Assembly: GCF_004114955.1 (NCBI RefSeq)
Contig: NZ_CP030053.1
Coordinates: 1,550,001 to 1,614,000, forward strand
Direction of reading: 5' to 3'
DNA: 64,000 nucleotides
Source of the DNA: Bradyrhizobium guangzhouense
GTDB taxonomy: Bacteria > Pseudomonadota > Alphaproteobacteria > Rhizobiales > Xanthobacteraceae
In this document: one piece after another, positions 1 through 8,852 of the stretch
Numbering within the stretch: position 1 is the first letter of the stretch
Layout: each line of letters starts with the position of its first letter
Program-made: the position numbers and the translations under genes
Notes under the pieces: model-generated
Database searches by the model: none
Told to the model about the DNA's origin: nothing
Seen by the model: only the letters and a program-made list of their open reading frames with translations

Positions 1-1
1 C

Positions 2-301
2 ATGCCGTTTCTCGATCCGCTCGTGTCGCGCCTTGAATACGAAGACGTCGAGGTTCGCATCGACACCAATTTTGCGGCGGTCTGGGACGGTCCGGCCAAT
101 CGGCGCATCTTCATGCTGAACGCCGCGCGGCGGCAACGCGGGTTGGCTGAACCCAATCTCAGCCTGATCGCCTGGCGCAGCCAATGCGTGATTGAGGCGA
201 TGCTGAGCGGGGTAAGCTGCACGCGCGCAGCCCAGAAGCAGTCCTTCATGACCTGGCAGCCGATCAATGCTTGGTCCGAGCGCCAGCACCGCGCGGTGTG
301 A
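2..301 (+). CDS. Lysine/ornithine N-monooxygenase, C-terminal fragment (cut by window edge)
   Basis: Only the last 99 codons are in the window; the true start lies to the left. The residues match the C-terminal end of the SidA/IucD/PvdA flavin-dependent N-hydroxylase family: a W-D-G-P segment, then IFMLNAARRQRG, then LAEPNLSLIAWR and a hydrophobic tail. These enzymes use FAD, NADPH and O2 to hydroxylate the side-chain amine of lysine or ornithine. The next gene starts 11 bases after the stop and is followed by a cupin/MetRS fusion, so the likely substrate is L-lysine, giving N6-hydroxylysine for N-N bond formation (Spb38-like role; inference from context). The FAD- and NADPH-binding motifs cannot be checked because they lie outside the window. 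Confidence 0.82.
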   Translation: MPFLDPLVSRLEYEDVEVRIDTNFAAVWDGPANRRIFMLNAARRQRGLAEPNLSLIAWRSQCVIEAMLSGVSCTRAAQKQSFMTWQPINAWSERQHRAV

Positions 302-311
302 GGGGGCGGCC

Positions 312-1352
312 ATGCGCGAACGGGTGGTCGTTGCGGGCGCGGGGATTATCGGCTCCGTCATCGTTCGACAGATCTTGGCCGAGCGACCCGGCACGGAAAT
401 CATCGCGATCGACCGGGACTTGGTCGGCTCAGGCGCGTCACGGCGTTCTGCTGGGCTACATTTTCCGGTTGGCCGGACCGAGCGCGTACGCGCCATGACC
501 GAGATGAGCGAGCGCTACTATCAAGCGCTCGCAGCCCGCGATCCCAGCCTGCCGATCTATCCAGTAGCAATGCATGCGGTGGCCTTCGGCACGGCTGCCG
601 AGGCAGCATGGCGCAATTTCATCAAAGCGGGGCCGATCGAAACATCGCCGCCAGCCTGTCGACGGGTGGCGATGGGGCAACCGGTCGGCGCTTCGGTCTG
701 GTCGGTCCCAGGTTGCCACTACACCGATGTCGCGACCCTGGCAGGTCGTCTTGTTCGAGAATTTCGGTCCGCGATCTCGCTCCTTGAAGGCGTCGCCGTC
801 GCAAATATCCGAGAGGAGGCAGGCGCCGCCGTACTGGTGCTCTCGACCGGCGAGACGTTGAGGGCGGACCGATTGATCCTGGCGCCGGGCCCGTGGGTGA
901 ATGCGCCGGCATGGCGTGCGCTGGTCGCGCCGCTCGGCATCCGGATCAAGAAAATCATCGCCCTCCATCTGGATGCTCCGGTGGAGAAGGCTGATGCTGC
1001 GGTCGTGTTCCCGGAGGAGGACGCTTTCCTGCTGCCGCTGCAGCATCGTGGCCATTGGCTTTTCAGTTATACGTGCCTCGATTGGGATGTCGATCCGGAC
1101 GCGCCGCAGCCTGGTGTAAGTCGACAGAATCTCGATGAGGCGCAAGCGGTGCTTCGACGTTACGCACCGGAGCTGGTCGAGAAATTGCGGTCCGGCCGTG
1201 TGTTCTGCGACGCGTATAGCCCGAGTCGGGAACCGATTGTCGCCAGGGTCGGCGCAAGCGGCCGGATCATTTTCGCCGGCGCTGCAAACGGATCCGGCTA
1301 TCGTCTGGCACCGGCCATCGCTGCCGAGACGTTGCGGCTGCTCGACGACTGA
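312..1352 (+). CDS. FAD-dependent oxidoreductase, DAO family (predicted hydrazine-intermediate cleaving oxidase)
   Basis: A 346-residue protein with an N-terminal dinucleotide-binding motif (VVVAGAGIIG, residues 5-14), an acidic end of the second strand (AIDRD) and the C-terminal GAANGSGYRLAPA segment that closes the FAD site in DAO-family (glycine oxidase/sarcosine oxidase-like) enzymes. I chose ATG 312, preceded by a GAGGGGGCGG Shine-Dalgarno, rather than an in-frame codon at 267 that overlaps the upstream gene. In known hydrazine pathways the equivalent enzyme (Spb39 type) oxidatively cleaves N6-(carboxymethylamino)lysine to hydrazinoacetic acid and 2-aminoadipate semialdehyde. The family call comes from sequence; the exact reaction is inferred from its place between the N-hydroxylase and the hydrazine synthetase. 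Confidence 0.83.
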   Translation: MRERVVVAGAGIIGSVIVRQILAERPGTEIIAIDRDLVGSGASRRSAGLHFPVGRTERVRAMTEMSERYYQALAARDPSLPIYPVAMHAVAFGTAAEAAWRNFIKAGPIETSPPACRRVAMGQPVGASVWSVPGCHYTDVATLAGRLVREFRSAISLLEGVAVANIREEAGAAVLVLSTGETLRADRLILAPGPWVNAPAWRALVAPLGIRIKKIIALHLDAPVEKADAAVVFPEEDAFLLPLQHRGHWLFSYTCLDWDVDPDAPQPGVSRQNLDEAQAVLRRYAPELVEKLRSGRVFCDAYSPSREPIVARVGASGRIIFAGAANGSGYRLAPAIAAETLRLLDD

Positions 1353-1377
1353 TCACTCGGCCCGAGGAACGCACGCT

Positions 1378-3414
1378 ATGAAGATTACAACCTTGGACGA
1401 AAGCGCCTACTCCGCCGCGTTCGGCATCGAGATGGCCCCGGTTGGTAGCCTTGCCGGCCCAGGCGGAGCCGCAAGTTTCGGGCGCGTCTTGCCGGGAGGT
1501 GAGACAACACCGCACCAGCATGACGAAGCCGAGGCATTCGTCATACTCAAGGGCGCGGGCGAGCTGGTCGTCGACAACGTCATCCACGGCGTCGGCCCGG
1601 GCTCGGTCGCCGTATTCGAGCCCTTTGAAACACACACGTTGCGGAATTCGGGCGGCGTGCCGCTGGAGTTCTTGGACCTCTATGGCCGCGATCCAGCCCG
1701 CGCGGCCGAAGCGGCCAAGAAGACCGGCAAGGAGCGCTTTGCCGATCGGCCTGTCTTCGTCTTTTCGACGCCGCCCACGCCAAATGGCGACCTTCATCTG
1801 GGGCATCTCTCCGGCCCCTATCTCGGCGCCGACGTCTTCGTCCGCTTCCAACGCATGAACGGGGTCGCAGCCTATCACCTCACCGGCAGCGACGATTTCC
1901 AAAGCTACGTGGTCGCCCGCGCCAACCAGGAAAACACCGACCCTCCACGCGTCGCCGCGCATTATGCCTCGGAAATTCGCGCGACGCTTTCTCTCATCGA
2001 CATCATGGTCGACCAGTTCACCGTGACCGGGACGGACCCGACCTACCGGAGAGGGCTGCAAAATTTCTTCTCGCGACTCGTTGGCTCGGGCGCCGTGCAG
2101 CGGCGAAAGGGTGAGGCGCTGTTCGATGGAGCGACCCAGAAATATCTCTATGAGGTCGACATCGGCGGGCTATGCCCGAATTGCTCGGCGCCGACCGGCG
2201 GCAACATCTGCGAGGAATGCGGCGAGCCCAATCTCTGCGTCGATATCGTCAACGCCAAATCCAAGCTTTCCGTGGCGGCACCGGCGCACGGGACGGCTGA
2301 ACGCTACTCTCTGCCGCTACATGATTTCCGCGACACCGTGATGGCTCATCACCGTACCGGCAAGGTTTCGCCGCGACTTCAGGATCTGGCCCGGCGTGTC
2401 TTTGCACGGGGGGAATTTCATTTGCCCGTCACTCATCCAGCCGAGTGGGGCGTGCCGCCGGTTGAGCCGGTCGAAGGGCGCCAAGTCATCTGGGTTTGGC
2501 CCGAAATGGCTTACGGATTCCTGCATGGCATTGCTGAGCTTGGCCGCCGCCATGGCCAGGATTGGTCGGCCGACGCGCCGCAGCGTGAGTGGAAGATCGT
2601 CCACTTCTTCGGTTACGATAACAGCTTTTACCACACGATCCTGTATCCGGTGCTGTACGCTCTCGCCTATCCGGACTGGTCTTGCGACATCGAGTATAAT
2701 GTCAACGAGTTCTACCTGCTCGATGGCAAGAAGTTTTCTACCAGCCGGCGACACGCGATCTGGGGCAAGGATATTCTGTCGCCCGAGACTGTCGATGCCG
2801 TGCGCTATTATCTCGCCCTGACGCGCGGCGAAACGGAGCGAACCAATTTCGAGCTGAAGAGCTGCCAGGCCGTCGTCTCTGGAACATTGATCGAGCGATG
2901 GCAAACCTGGCTGAACGGGCTGGGCGGTCGTATCGCCTCGCACTTCGACGGCCGCGCCCCGGATGCCGGCGTCTGGTCACCGATTCAGAGCGCTTTCCTC
3001 GCGCGGTTGCAGACACGGCTCGACACCATCGCGATACATTATGGCGCAGACGGCTTTTCGCTCAATGGCGTGATGCGCGAGCTCAATGCATTGGTCGACG
3101 ACGTGATCCATTTCACGACGACGCACCAGTGCCTGTCCGGCAATTCCGATGCCTATGACGAGTGGCGCACCGTTATCGCGCTCGAGCTGGCGGCAGTCCG
3201 GTTGCTCGCTCAATGCGCTGCCCCGGTCATGCCGCGCTTCGCCGGCAAGCTGGCCGAGGCGATCGGCACCGATGACGCCACGTCGCATTGGTCGGATCGG
3301 GTGACGCTGCTGCGGCCCGGCGCCAAAATTACGCTTGCCGCGGCGTGCTTCTTCGCCGTTCCCGGTGCGGCATCGTCTGGCGACGCCGGGCAACTCGTCA
3401 GGAGCGCTCGGTGA
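1378..3414 (+). CDS. Hydrazine synthetase: cupin-MetRS-like fusion protein
   Basis: A 678-residue two-domain protein. Residues 1-110 form a cupin with metal ligands H46, H48, E52 and H86. Residues about 120-650 form a class I methionyl-tRNA-synthetase-like domain with HLGH at 140-143, a zinc ribbon (C266, C269, C278, C281) and KKFSTS at 451-456 in place of KMSKS. No C-terminal tRNA-binding extension is evident. This fusion is the hallmark of bacterial hydrazine synthetases (Spb40, RHS1 type): the MetRS part activates glycine and esterifies N6-hydroxylysine, and the zinc cupin rearranges the ester into a hydrazine. ATG 1378 follows a GAGGAAC Shine-Dalgarno; an in-frame upstream extension overlaps the flavin oxidase and is rejected. 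The stop overlaps the next start (TGATG). A housekeeping MetRS would lack the cupin and would not sit beside an amine N-hydroxylase. Confidence 0.92.
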   Translation: MKITTLDESAYSAAFGIEMAPVGSLAGPGGAASFGRVLPGGETTPHQHDEAEAFVILKGAGELVVDNVIHGVGPGSVAVFEPFETHTLRNSGGVPLEFLDLYGRDPARAAEAAKKTGKERFADRPVFVFSTPPTPNGDLHLGHLSGPYLGADVFVRFQRMNGVAAYHLTGSDDFQSYVVARANQENTDPPRVAAHYASEIRATLSLIDIMVDQFTVTGTDPTYRRGLQNFFSRLVGSGAVQRRKGEALFDGATQKYLYEVDIGGLCPNCSAPTGGNICEECGEPNLCVDIVNAKSKLSVAAPAHGTAERYSLPLHDFRDTVMAHHRTGKVSPRLQDLARRVFARGEFHLPVTHPAEWGVPPVEPVEGRQVIWVWPEMAYGFLHGIAELGRRHGQDWSADAPQREWKIVHFFGYDNSFYHTILYPVLYALAYPDWSCDIEYNVNEFYLLDGKKFSTSRRHAIWGKDILSPETVDAVRYYLALTRGETERTNFELKSCQAVVSGTLIERWQTWLNGLGGRIASHFDGRAPDAGVWSPIQSAFLARLQTRLDTIAIHYGADGFSLNGVMRELNALVDDVIHFTTTHQCLSGNSDAYDEWRTVIALELAAVRLLAQCAAPVMPRFAGKLAEAIGTDDATSHWSDRVTLLRPGAKITLAAACFFAVPGAASSGDAGQLVRSAR

Positions 3415-3731
3415 TGCTGACGCAGCCTCAGATACAAATCGACCTACAAGACCCGTCGCCAACCGATCCGGAAGCGGTCATACGGACGGAATTTGAAGCG
3501 ACTCTCCGGGCGATCCTGCACCTCGCACCCGATGCACCAATCCGGTCGCAGGCGCCGGGTGATCTTGGCCTCACCTCGCTCGGCGCGATCACGTTGCAAT
3601 ACAAGCTGCAGACCGACTGGGGCATCGACCTTTCTGTCGGCGATATTCTGGGAGCAGAGACGGTCGACGCCCTCTTCGCTCTGGCGATCGCGCAGCGCGC
3701 CGCCTCTCAGCAAGAAGGAATCGTCATATGA
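3414..3731 (+). CDS. Free-standing acyl/peptidyl carrier protein
   Basis: A 105-residue phosphopantetheine-binding protein. The attachment serine is S55 in DLGLTSLGAITLQ, on a typical four-helix carrier scaffold: an acidic N-terminal part, then a second helix rich in Leu, Ile and Gln. The start overlaps the upstream stop (TGATG) and the end overlaps the NRPS start (ATGA), so it is translationally coupled to both the hydrazine synthetase and the NRPS module. The downstream NRPS begins with a TubC-type docking domain and a heterocyclization domain, so this carrier is a good candidate for the upstream acyl donor, for example carrying a hydrazinoacetyl-derived group. The cargo is inferred, not visible. 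GTG at 3411 is an alternative start adding one residue. Confidence 0.85.
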   Translation: MLTQPQIQIDLQDPSPTDPEAVIRTEFEATLRAILHLAPDAPIRSQAPGDLGLTSLGAITLQYKLQTDWGIDLSVGDILGAETVDALFALAIAQRAASQQEGIVI

Positions 3732-6700
3732 GTACTGAGAGCATTCTGAGAGTTGTCGCCGAGCGCGGCCTCGTCTTGTTGCGCAACGGCTCGAACCTGC
3801 GCCTCGAGGGGCCTCGATCGGCGATTGACCCGGCGCTGATCGGACTGATCCGCAGCGCCAAGTCCGAGCTGATCGAGCATTTGCGGGCCGTGGCGAGGGA
3901 CGACGGCGGCCGCATCGCGCTGACGCCGATGCAGGCAAGCTATTACTATGGTCGCCAGGATCACTTCGCGATGGGTGGCGTGTCTTCGCATGTCTACCGC
4001 GAGATTGAAGGCGTGTTTGATGCGGCTCGGCTGGAAGCGGCCCTGGCCACGGTCGTCGAGCGGCACGGCATGCTGCGCACCCGCTTTGCCGACGATGCGA
4101 CGCAGGTCGAAGACAGTGTCGCAGAGTGTCAGCCGGTGCGGATCGCTGTAACGGATCTGCGCGGGCTGAACGGTGCCGACCAGCAAGCGATGCTGGATCG
4201 TACGCGGGCTGAAATGGCCCAGCAGGTGTTGCCGGCCAACCGCGCGCCGCTCATCGAGGTCCGGCTGACAATACTGGGCGACGCCAATATGATCCTTCAT
4301 GTCAGCCATGACGGCCTCGTCATTGATGGCGGCAGCGCATTCCTGTTCTTCGAGGATTGGCGCCGGGCCTATGTCGCGCCGGACAGCGCGGGCCTGCGTG
4401 ACGCCTTGCAAGTATCGTTTTTCGACTACGTTCGCGCGCTCGCCGCGTCGCACGCCGCACCGGAATATCGGCGTGCGCGCGATTACTGGCTGGGTCAGTT
4501 GGAAAGGATTCCGCCCCATCCGCAGCTGCCGCTGTGCGGCAACCCGGCGACAATGAGGGCGCCGGTCTCGGTCCGTCATGGATTTCGTATCGAGCCGGAG
4601 CGTTGGTCCGCGCTCAAGGCGCAGGCGGTCCGCCGCACGCTGACGCCGAATGCCGTGCTCGTTGCCGCCTATGCTGAGGTCTTGTCGCTTTGGGGCGCCG
4701 GCGAGCGCTTTACGCTCAACATCACCCTGGCAAACCGCCTACCGATCCATCCCGATATCGACCGCGTCATCGGCAATTTCACCGATTGCATGCTGCTACC
4801 GATCGAGATTGATGTCCGAGCCAATTTCGCGGAGCGCGCCGTCGCGATCCAGACCCGACTGCGCGAGGGATTGGATCATCGCCAATTCTCCGGTCTCGAC
4901 GTCATGCGGGAAATCGGCCAGCGTGCCGGCACCGGTCAGGCAGCGCCGATGCCGTTCACCTTCAACAGCACGCTCGGAGCGGTGCCCGATGGTTCGGCGA
5001 TCGCCGCCTGGGGGCGTGACGTCTATTCGGTTAGCCAGACACCGCAAGTATGGCTCAATGCCTTCGCACTGGAGAGCGACGGCGCTCTCGTCATCCAGAT
5101 GGATTCGGTGGACGCGCTGTTTCCGGCAGGGCTGGTCGCCGCTCTGACCGGGGGCTATGAGCGGCTTCTCCTCGCACTCGCCGCCGGTGACGCGGCGTGG
5201 TGCCGCATCGATCATGAGCTTCTGCCGCACGACCAGTTCGCTCAACGCCGGGCAGCCAACGACACGACCGTCGCAATTCCTCCTGAGCAGCCCTATGCCC
5301 GCTTTCTGCAGCATGCCGCGTCGGCACCAGGCGCATTGGCGATCGAATCCGGCGCGAGGCGCCTCAGCTATGGCGAGTTGTGCGCCGGAGCGAGCGCGGT
5401 GGCGCGCTGGCTCAAACGCAACCGCATTGGCCGCAACGACCTGGTCGGCGTCGTGATGCACAAAGGGTGGGAGCAGATCGTCGCGATCCTCGGTGCGTGC
5501 CTCGCCGGCGCTGCCTATGTGCCGATCGAGGCGGGGCTTCCTGCGGCGCGGCGCGAGGCTCTGCTGTCGAACGGGTCGATACGGTGCTCGCTGGTGCAGG
5601 ATGCCGCGATGCAAGACCCCGAGGGCAGGGCGTGCTTGATTGTCGATGATGCCTTTCTGGAGCAGGCTCAGCACACGGAAGCGGATACGCGGCCTGAGGA
5701 ATTTGCTCCGGTCGATTCCGCACAAGACGATCTTGCCTATGTGCTCTATACTTCCGGCTCGACCGGCGTGCCGAAGGGCGTGATGGTTACCCGGCGCAAC
5801 CTGATCAATCTGGTCGCCGATACGACAAGGCGCTTCGAGATTTGTGCCAAGGACCGCTTCTTCGCGGTCAGCAGCTGCAGCTTCGACCTCTCCGTCTTCG
5901 ACATCTTCGGCGCGCTCTCGGTCGGTGCTGCGCTGGTGATTCCCGACGCGGCGCGTGCAGCAGACCCGGGACATTGGCTCGACCTCGCCGCACGGGCCGG
6001 CGTCACGGTGTGGAATTCGGTGCCGGCGATCGTCGGGTTGCTGGTCGATGAGGCCGTTGCGTCCGGCCGGGCGCTGCCGCGAACGCTGCGCCTCGTGCTC
6101 ATGAGCGGCGACCGTATTCCGGCGACGCTGCCGGGGCGGATCGCGGCACTCCAGCCAGAGGTTCGGATCGTTAGCCTCGGCGGCCCGACGGAGACGACGG
6201 TGTGGAACATCTTTTACCCGATCGACCACCCCGGGGCGATCGACGGGCCGATACCGTACGGTAAGCCGAATGCCAATAACCGTGCCTATATCCTTGATGC
6301 GCAGCGCCGCGAATGTCCCGACTGGGTGCCGGGCGAACTCCATGCCGCCGGCGAGGGAGTTGCCAAGGGCTATTTCGGCAATCCGGCCCTGACCGCAGCC
6401 GCGTTCTTCGACCACGGGCCGCTGCGCGAACGGCTCTATCGTACGGGCGACAGCGCCCGCTATCGGCCGGACGGAAACATCGAAATCCTCGGCCGGGTCG
6501 ATTTCCAGATCAAGCTCAATGGCTATCGCATCGACCCGGCGGAGATCGAATCCATACTGATCAATCAGCCGGGTATCGCCGCCGCCGCCGTGGTTGGCCG
6601 CAGCACCCGAGACGGTCCGCGGCTCGTTGCCTGTCTCGTCGAATCCGGCGACGGGACCACGGCGGCCGAATGCACTTTGACCGCAGCGCTCGAAGCGGCT

Positions 6701-7087
6701 CTGCCCGAGTACATGGTGCCGCGCCAATTCGTTTGGTTGGAGCGCCTGGCGTTGACCGGAAACGGCAAGGTCGACCGAGCCTTCCTTGCCCGGACTGCGA
6801 TGCCGGACGCGCCGGACACGGCCACTGAAGCCGCTCCGGCCCCGCCAACCGAACTCGAGGCAAAGATTATCGAGATCTGGTCCGATATATTGCGTTGTGA
6901 CGCGATTGATCCAGTCAGTGGATTCTACCAACTGGGCGGCACGTCGCTGTCCGGTGTCCGGCTCCTCGCCCGCATACGCAAGGAATTCGGCATCTCCGTG
7001 CCGATCGCCAAACTGGCGCGACTCGACACGCCGCGCAAGATGGCAAGTCACCTCGACCAGGCGCAATCGCACGCGAAGACCTCGTGA
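3728..7087 (+). CDS. NRPS module: TubC docking - heterocyclization (Cy) - adenylation (Cys-like) - PCP
   Basis: An 1119-residue single module. Residues 1-55 resemble a TubC N-terminal docking domain. Residues about 62-500 are a heterocyclization domain, not an ordinary C domain: Cy1 LTPMQASYYYGR at 65-76, DxxxxDxxS at D195-D200-S203 replacing HHxxxDG, and SQTPQVWLN near the end. Residues about 530-1000 are an adenylation domain with A3 YTSGSTG at 674-680. The specificity residues read D720, L721, F724, N763, L791, S793, L817, V825, W826 plus the A10 lysine (DLFNLSLVWK), close to the known cysteine code DLYNLSLIWK. A PCP follows with S1073 in LGGTSLSG. There is no thioesterase or reductase domain, so release needs another enzyme. 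Prediction: cysteine is loaded, acylated and cyclized to a thiazoline. A Ser/Thr substrate is less likely from the code. Confidence 0.9.
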   Translation: MSTESILRVVAERGLVLLRNGSNLRLEGPRSAIDPALIGLIRSAKSELIEHLRAVARDDGGRIALTPMQASYYYGRQDHFAMGGVSSHVYREIEGVFDAARLEAALATVVERHGMLRTRFADDATQVEDSVAECQPVRIAVTDLRGLNGADQQAMLDRTRAEMAQQVLPANRAPLIEVRLTILGDANMILHVSHDGLVIDGGSAFLFFEDWRRAYVAPDSAGLRDALQVSFFDYVRALAASHAAPEYRRARDYWLGQLERIPPHPQLPLCGNPATMRAPVSVRHGFRIEPERWSALKAQAVRRTLTPNAVLVAAYAEVLSLWGAGERFTLNITLANRLPIHPDIDRVIGNFTDCMLLPIEIDVRANFAERAVAIQTRLREGLDHRQFSGLDVMREIGQRAGTGQAAPMPFTFNSTLGAVPDGSAIAAWGRDVYSVSQTPQVWLNAFALESDGALVIQMDSVDALFPAGLVAALTGGYERLLLALAAGDAAWCRIDHELLPHDQFAQRRAANDTTVAIPPEQPYARFLQHAASAPGALAIESGARRLSYGELCAGASAVARWLKRNRIGRNDLVGVVMHKGWEQIVAILGACLAGAAYVPIEAGLPAARREALLSNGSIRCSLVQDAAMQDPEGRACLIVDDAFLEQAQHTEADTRPEEFAPVDSAQDDLAYVLYTSGSTGVPKGVMVTRRNLINLVADTTRRFEICAKDRFFAVSSCSFDLSVFDIFGALSVGAALVIPDAARAADPGHWLDLAARAGVTVWNSVPAIVGLLVDEAVASGRALPRTLRLVLMSGDRIPATLPGRIAALQPEVRIVSLGGPTETTVWNIFYPIDHPGAIDGPIPYGKPNANNRAYILDAQRRECPDWVPGELHAAGEGVAKGYFGNPALTAAAFFDHGPLRERLYRTGDSARYRPDGNIEILGRVDFQIKLNGYRIDPAEIESILINQPGIAAAAVVGRSTRDGPRLVACLVESGDGTTAAECTLTAALEAALPEYMVPRQFVWLERLALTGNGKVDRAFLARTAMPDAPDTATEAAPAPPTELEAKIIEIWSDILRCDAIDPVSGFYQLGGTSLSGVRLLARIRKEFGISVPIAKLARLDTPRKMASHLDQAQSHAKTS

Positions 7088-7088
7088 C

Positions 7089-8600
7089 ATGGAACAGATC
7101 ATCAACCGGGTCGCGAATGGTCGGCCCTCGGCAGCGAAGTCGATCGCGATCTATGGCCCAGGCGGGAGAACCGTGCTGCCGCTATCCGAACTCGACCGGC
7201 TTGCTCGGAAGATGGCTGTGCATCTCCAGCGCCTTGGTATTTCCGCCGGTGATCGGATCGGCATCGTTGCCAGGAACCGGCTCGAATGGCTCTTGCTCGA
7301 CTTGGCCGCGCTGAAGCTCAAGGCAGTCACCGCCGCTTTCGAGGCAGGGAAATTCCCGGCGACCGCCGCACTTGCCGAGCGATATGGGCTGCGCATCATC
7401 TTCAGCGATGAAGCGTCGGACGCATCTTGCATCCAGCCGATGGACAATTTGCTTGCCACGCTGGAAGCCCTGCCGCAGGATATCGACCTCCCTCCCGTCG
7501 CCTTTGCGCCCGACGACGTGACGACGATCAAATTCACGTCCGGGAGCACTGGTGAGCCCAAGGGCCTGGCGGCCACGGTCGGCAGCATCGACAGCTCGAT
7601 TACTGCGACGCAGGCCCTCTTCTATCATGCGCCTGAAGACAAGCTCTTCATCTTCTTGCCGCTGTCGCTGCTGCAGCAACGCTATTGGGTCTATTCCGCG
7701 CTGGTCTACGGGCATGATGTCGTGTTGTCGACTTACGAATTGGCGTACTACGCGCTGTCGCGCGAGGCGCCGACGGTCGTGATGGGTGTTCCCGCTTTCT
7801 TCGAGACGTTGCGCAAGGCGATCGCAGCGCGCGCCGGGAGCGACGATCCGCCGGCACTCCGCCGCGCCGCAATCGACACCATGGGAGCTCGGATCCGTTA
7901 TCTCTGGACCGGTTCCGCACCGGCCAGTCCGGACATGTTGCGCTTCTTCGAGGGTTGCGGCACGCCGATCTTTGAAGGCTATGGCATGAACGAGACCTGC
8001 ATCGTCACCAAGAATGCGCCAGGTGCCCATCGACGCGGCAGCGTCGGCAAACCGATCGACGGCAAACGTGTCTCGATCGACGAGGAGGGCATCGTCGTCG
8101 TGCACAGCGCGTTCCCGGTGAATACGAGCTACCTGTTCTGCGCGCCTGGCGACTCTGAGCGCATCTTCCAGCCCGATGGCTCGGTGCGCACCGGCGATCT
8201 CGGCCGCATCGACGAGGACGGGTTTCTCTACATTCTGGGCCGAGCCGACGATATCGTCGTGCTCACCAATGGGCGCAACGTCCTGGTCCGGACGATCGAG
8301 GAAAAGCTTCGAACCTGTCCCGAGGTCGAGAACTGCATCGTTGTCGGTTCAGGCGAGGATCGCCTTTCGGCGATCCTTTGCGCGCCGCACGGTGAGGCGG
8401 CGCGCGATGCCATCAAGCGTCATATCGCCGATCTCAACGACACGAGCCGGCCGGATGAGCGTATCGGCGCGTTTCTCATCGTGGACGAGCCGTTCAGCAT
8501 CGAAAACGGGCTGCTGACCTCGCAATACAAACCAAAGCGTAGGGCCATTCAGGCTCGATTTGCGAATGAAATCACCCAAGCGTCAAGGGGGGCCATATGA
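7089..8600 (+). CDS. Acyl-adenylating ligase (AMP-dependent synthetase/ligase family)
   Basis: A 503-residue ANL-superfamily enzyme with the P-loop FTSGSTGEPKG, EGYGMNET (A5) and RTGDLGRIDEDGFLYILGRADD (A7-A8). The C-terminal region ends in YKPKRRAI, where the catalytic lysine of A10 is expected. It starts two bases after the NRPS stop and its end overlaps the start of a small carrier protein (ATGA). The likely job is therefore to adenylate a carboxylic acid and load it on that carrier. Related clusters for triacsin and azaserine use a ligase plus carrier to tether hydrazinoacetic acid, so that is the leading substrate hypothesis. The sequence alone does not show the substrate. Confidence 0.85.
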   Translation: MEQIINRVANGRPSAAKSIAIYGPGGRTVLPLSELDRLARKMAVHLQRLGISAGDRIGIVARNRLEWLLLDLAALKLKAVTAAFEAGKFPATAALAERYGLRIIFSDEASDASCIQPMDNLLATLEALPQDIDLPPVAFAPDDVTTIKFTSGSTGEPKGLAATVGSIDSSITATQALFYHAPEDKLFIFLPLSLLQQRYWVYSALVYGHDVVLSTYELAYYALSREAPTVVMGVPAFFETLRKAIAARAGSDDPPALRRAAIDTMGARIRYLWTGSAPASPDMLRFFEGCGTPIFEGYGMNETCIVTKNAPGAHRRGSVGKPIDGKRVSIDEEGIVVVHSAFPVNTSYLFCAPGDSERIFQPDGSVRTGDLGRIDEDGFLYILGRADDIVVLTNGRNVLVRTIEEKLRTCPEVENCIVVGSGEDRLSAILCAPHGEAARDAIKRHIADLNDTSRPDERIGAFLIVDEPFSIENGLLTSQYKPKRRAIQARFANEITQASRGAI

Positions 8601-8851
8601 GCAATCTTCAGTCCACCGTCAAAAGAAACCTCGCAGATCTGCTTGATGTCGACGTCGATCGGATCGCCCTCGATGCCAACCTTTCCGATGAATACGGGCT
8701 GACGTCGCTCAATCTGGTGCTGCTCGTGACGTCGCTCTGCGAGGAGACGGGCATTCCCGTTTTCAATTTTACCGACAAGGATATCGCCAACCTGAAGACC
8801 CCGCGCGACGTTGTCACCATGTTCGCAACTGCCGGCCGCCAGGAGGCTTGA
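8597..8851 (+). CDS. Small acyl carrier protein
   Basis: An 84-residue carrier protein with the phosphopantetheine serine S37 in EYGLTSLNLVLL and a second conserved region, NFTDKDIANLKTPRDV. It starts inside the stop of the upstream ligase (ATGA), which argues that the ligase charges it. The GNAT gene begins two bases after its stop. Both free carrier proteins of this cluster share the unusual (G)LTSL motif rather than the common (D)SL, which suggests a common origin or shared partner enzymes. Confidence 0.85.
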   Translation: MSNLQSTVKRNLADLLDVDVDRIALDANLSDEYGLTSLNLVLLVTSLCEETGIPVFNFTDKDIANLKTPRDVVTMFATAGRQEA

Positions 8852-8852
8852 C

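Noticed and set aside
1135..1377. N-terminal extension of the cupin-MetRS protein
   Set aside because: It overlaps the DAO-family gene and ATG 1378 has a good ribosome binding site directly before the cupin fold.
3728..5230. Reading the NRPS N-terminal region as a standard condensation domain
   Set aside because: The active-site segment is DxxxxDxxS and several Cy-specific motifs are present, so heterocyclization is the better call.
4796..7105. A 769-codon minus-strand frame across the NRPS gene
   Set aside because: Shadow of the Cy-A-PCP module, which is fully supported on the plus strand.
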